NCBI GenBank assembly: GCA_001579985.1
Contig: LRSR01004190.1
Location: 1-23,180 of the forward strand
Direction of reading: 5' to 3'
DNA: 23,180 bases
Source: Hypsibius dujardini
Taxonomy: Eukaryota > Tardigrada > Eutardigrada > Parachela > Hypsibiidae
The translations under genes were made by a program, and so were the position numbers. Positions 20,292-23,180 of this stretch are shown here, piece by piece (positions within the stretch are counted from its first letter, which is position 1; every line of letters begins with the position of its first letter). The notes under the pieces are model-generated. The model had not been told where the DNA came from. It saw nothing but the letters and a program-made list of their open reading frames with translations, and did not search any database.

Positions 20292-20789
20292 AGTGATCTG
20301 TAATGATTATGATTTACGCCAATGTAGTGGTTACAGTGACAACTCAGTCCACAAAGAAACCGGTTGAGAACAATCTGGGTTTACTTTTATGGTTTTACTG
20401 CTTATTTATGGTGTGGACCGAGTTATCACTTCTCCCTCCTCAGGCGGTGACATCTCGGCCTATATTCAAATTTTTATTTGATAAATTTTCATTTACTTGA
20501 GGACATCTATTTAGAAATGGAGCGGAGACATTTTTTCCAAAATTACTGATATTTTTTTCTCAATCTGAATCCGGTGAACAAAAGACAGTATATACAATAT
20601 GGACGGTCATCTAAAAAATTCCGTCTCTATGATTTCTAAATAAGTCTCCTCATTTTAATTGCGGTATTTAGTACTTTTTATTATCAGTATGAATCTTATT
20701 AGGTTATTTCAAATTTCGAGTTTTTAAATTTTTCAGCTTTTAAGCGCTTGGTTAATTACTTGTGAGTTGGGGTGGAGGAAATAAAAGAC

Positions 20790-20813
20790 CACGTGATAAT
20801 TAATTAGCACGTG
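20790..20813. promoter_or_regulatory. Paired CACGTG E-boxes around TAATTAATTAG
   Basis: Two identical palindromic CACGTG boxes start 18 bp apart and enclose a doubled TAAT homeodomain core. This is a compact bHLH/homeodomain-type site in otherwise plain intergenic DNA about 0.8 kb upstream of the receptor. Function is inferred only from the motifs. Confidence 0.4.
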
Positions 20814-21590
20814 TATGTCAGACTATACCATAATGTAAACGGATTTGTCCCTGCAACCAAGTGTAGCAGCCTGCTCTATTCCGCCCGCTGTGATGCATTA
20901 TTCATTTAGAATGGACGCTCTTGTAATTAGCTGACATTTCATAGGTAGTATAGTCGAGCATGCGTTGTTACTGACCCGAGTAGCAGGGTATACCGTCCTC
21001 ATCTGTGACAACGGAAACGCAATTATCGCCTCTAAGGAAATGCGCTACAGCCGACAGATTATGGATTTGCGACCTCTCCGGAAATAAAATATTGAGATCT
21101 TACTTTTCCCGAATAACACGCCTACAGAGGGAATTTCCGGTAAGGGTGCAGTGAGTTGGACGAATATCGGAAGCAATTCACAGAATGTCGAACTTCAGGG
21201 TTGACCAGTATTTTTCCCCTACAAGATTAGTTCATCCAATTTTTTCTAATCACAATAATTGGCGGATGAATCTTCCATCTCGGTCAACTGAAATAATGTA
21301 CTAGATTTGCGACTTAGAAGCCGTAATAAACAACTCTTCAACCTACCCAATTACCGGTCAAGATTGCATGGAGCAGTGACAAAGATTAAGCTTGAAGCAG
21401 TTTTCGTAGCACCTTCAGTGGATACTGAACATCCTCCCCTCCTCCTCTTAAAAAGGCAGAAGAGATCCGAGTTTATCTGCAAACTGCTGGCTCACATTAT
21501 CCAGCAACTTCTCGACAACCCACATGAAAATAATACGATTCTTTCGTGCTCCGTTATAGCTTCTGTTCATTAAGCAACCTACCTAAAGGT

Positions 21591-22422
21591 ATGGCTGACG
21601 TTACATTGCTCAATGCAACAACTAACCTAACATGCTGTCTGAACGTCAGCACCGACCAACCAATACAGCCATCATGGACTGGTCCCGCCGTCTACTACCT
21701 GGTCATTCTCATCCTCGGGCTACTCGGCAACGGATCAACTCTGGTAGTGCTTCTAACCGACCGTCTCATCCCGTCCAATCCCTTTAACATCTACGTGGGA
21801 AAGCTTCTGTCGGCCAACCTGATTGTCTTATTCTTTCAATATCTCCCGTCGGTGATTGCAGAACGCTCCCACGGTCGCTGGTACTTGGGCAACGCGGCGT
21901 GTACGCTGTACGAGCTGTGTCAGGGTATAATCGCAGGCGTCCAAATGCAGAACCACGCCGTGATGGGCGTCAATCCTCCATCCCGTTAGCTATCGCACCC
22001 ACCAAACCAGACGATTTTCATGCTGCGTCTGTGGCGGCATTTGGGCCTATTCCATTCTCGTCTTCGCCGTCGGACCCATCCTGGATGCCTTGTATTACCG
22101 AGTGGATATCACGAAAGAGGGTTGCACTTTTAACTTACATGAATTTTTGAAACTCCCATGGTTAGTTGTGTGGTCCCAGATCAAAGACGTCTTCTTTGAT
22201 CTCGGGGCAATCGGAGTCGTCCAGGTGTCGTTCATTGTCGTTTCCATCAAGTTGTACGGGCAGTATCGGGAACGTCGGGGAGAAGGGTCCGCCTCGGTGC
22301 GTCCATCAGCGAACCGTGGGGAAGGAGCGGTCACTGGATCGAGAGATGATACACCACAGCAGGTATTAGCTCAAATCGAGGGTTCGTTGCCGCCGGTAGC
22401 CGTTAATGTAAAGGTGGGGTGA
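21591..22422 (+). pseudogene. Rhodopsin-like (class A) GPCR, frameshifted at the DRY box, 3' incomplete
   Basis: The N-terminus has three N-glycosylation sites (NAT, NLT, NVS). Seen segments: TM1 (VYYLVILILGLLGNG, with the GN motif), TM2 (KLLSANLIVLFFQYLP, with Asn where Asp2.50 is usual), ECL1 Trp (GRWYLG), Cys3.25 and TM3 (AACTLYELCQGIIAG). At GVN, where D/E-R-Y is expected, the frame breaks: the first frame stops at 21987-21989, while the next frame continues from about 21976 with LHPVSYRTH, TM4 (GIWAYSILVFAVGPIL), ECL2 Cys (KEGCTF), TM5 (DLGAIGVVQVSFIVVSIKLYGQY) and a long basic third loop to a TGA at 22422. By motif spacing about 14 nt are missing. TM6 and TM7 are not found, so the gene may continue by splicing beyond 22422. 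A pseudogene, or one assembly indel. Confidence 0.7.
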
Positions 22423-23032
22423 AAGATTTAACCTGATATTAAGGCTCGAGGTATAATAGTAATCGATGTAGTTCTGCGTTGATCCGTTATAAATTGTTCA
22501 AAGCGCGAAGAAAACAGATTTCGATTATTACAATTTCCAACACACTGTTGAGTCACATTATTGATTTGTGTCATGTTGAATAGCACTTTATTAAGATAAG
22601 ATTAGCTTTTCAGCTCAGCATATACACTTAGTTGCCACATGAATACTGAAAAAAATGTCAGCCATAAGCATATGAGATAGGGAAATGGATAATGTACATA
22701 TGAAAACGCAAAACTGGTTTTAAAAAAGATAAGAAGAGACGAAAAAATATAAGATCAATGCTTTTGAGGCTCTTAAAGAGTTATGTGGTTATGGAAAATG
22801 CTGACTGAATCCTTCAGAACGGAGACTGCAATCTCATTTGAAAGCTCGCGTGGCAAACGAAAACGCTTTCGAAAATCTTCAGAAAATTCGATGCAGTTCC
22901 GCTTGCCCCAAAAAACAACCCGACGACTTCCCACTCTTGGATTCCAGTATGTTGTGTGAAGTAGGGTGAGGTCGGCTCGTAGATGTTCTTCGTAGATAAA
23001 TTAACCGTCAATCTGCTCATGTACTTGTACAG
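22423..23032. other. Intron or 3' flank of the receptor gene
   Basis: AT-rich, without a supported frame on either strand. It ends in GTACTTGTACAG, a usable splice acceptor. Confidence 0.45.
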
Positions 23033-23180
23033 GTTGACGGAAGGAATGATAGAGAAGCAATACATTTGGCACTACCACGGGGTGATGAAGCCGGTGGGAC
23101 CGACCAAGCTGGCCATACAGACAAGGACACAGACGGTCGACGTCCTAGTGCATCTGCTGGTGGGGAGGTGCGCGCAATGT
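23033..23180 (+). CDS. Possible partial exon at the window edge
   Basis: After an acceptor-like GTACAG the sequence is open to the end of the window in two + strand frames. One (from 23033) is hydrophilic, with TDKDTDGRRPSASAGG, and resembles the Gly/Arg/Ser-rich third loop of the receptor; it could be its next exon, joined after the Lys codon before GTGGGG at 22415. The other frame has KPVGPTKLAIQTRTQTVDVL and no known domain. No choice can be made without the flanking sequence. Confidence 0.25.

Larger units (their letters stand above)
20152..21590. other. Intergenic between astacin and the receptor gene
   Basis: It holds the astacin 3' end, the paired E-box site at 20790, and AT-rich sequence without convincing open frames. 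The ATG-initiated frames near 20303 and 21307 show no domain pattern. Confidence 0.55.

Noticed and set aside
21969-21989. A tiny intron at the receptor frame break (GT..AG, 21 bp)
   Set aside because: Too short, and it does not restore the downstream frame.
22814-23065. 83-codon minus-strand frame near the window end
   Set aside because: It has some hydrophobic residues but no receptor landmarks, and an in-frame stop lies just upstream of its ATG.
1-23180. CRISPR arrays, bacterial operons, tRNA or rRNA genes
   Set aside because: None seen; the tetranucleotide arrays lack spacers, and all genes are intron-bearing animal genes.

Overview
The window is animal nuclear DNA: every recognisable gene lies on the + strand and is split by GT-AG introns (about 60-740 bp), and every product is an extracellular or membrane protein typical of metazoans. 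The laminin, the LDLa-serine protease, the astacin, the C-type lectin domains and the rhodopsin-like receptor point to a bilaterian invertebrate. I suspect an ecdysozoan, perhaps a tardigrade, but the sequence alone does not prove it. Exon models were built by hand from reading-frame continuity and splice sites. In the intact genes the summed exon lengths are divisible by three.

Layout. 210-6010: 3' part of a laminin alpha-chain gene (end of the coiled coil plus five LG domains, 15 exons visible), with (CAGA/TCTG)n tetranucleotide repeats in five introns. 6549-8211: secreted protein with a divergent MAM domain, a Val-Pro-Thr-Thr mucin-like repeat and a Cys-containing C-terminal domain. 8713-10709: secreted C-type lectin with a long Thr/Ser/Pro mucin-like stalk and a shortened form of that C-terminal domain. 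11092-13389: an LDLa / trypsin-like serine protease with a Thr/Pro stalk and a GPI-anchor-like tail, broken by two in-frame stops and at least one clear frameshift (probably more), so most likely a pseudogene. 14905-17327: second C-type lectin, no mucin stalk, full-length C-terminal domain, with a pogo/Tigger-like MITE in one intron. 17594-18198: a second inverted-repeat element. 18621-20151: astacin metalloprotease with Asp in place of the catalytic Glu. 21591-22422: rhodopsin-like GPCR with a frameshift and deletion at the DRY box. The last 150 bp may hold another exon.

The most interesting content is the 6.5-17.3 kb block. Three neighbouring secreted genes with different N-terminal modules (MAM, CTLD, CTLD) end in the same C-terminal domain, which I do not recognise. 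It has five cysteines in its two full-length copies, a conserved basic RxRR furin-type site in a variable loop, and a C-terminal amphipathic segment (KCREFF..FLE.LLQ). The third copy has lost the middle of the domain, including the furin-like site and two cysteines. This looks like a tandemly duplicated, domain-shuffled family of secreted, probably glycosylated recognition or matrix proteins. Its function is unknown.
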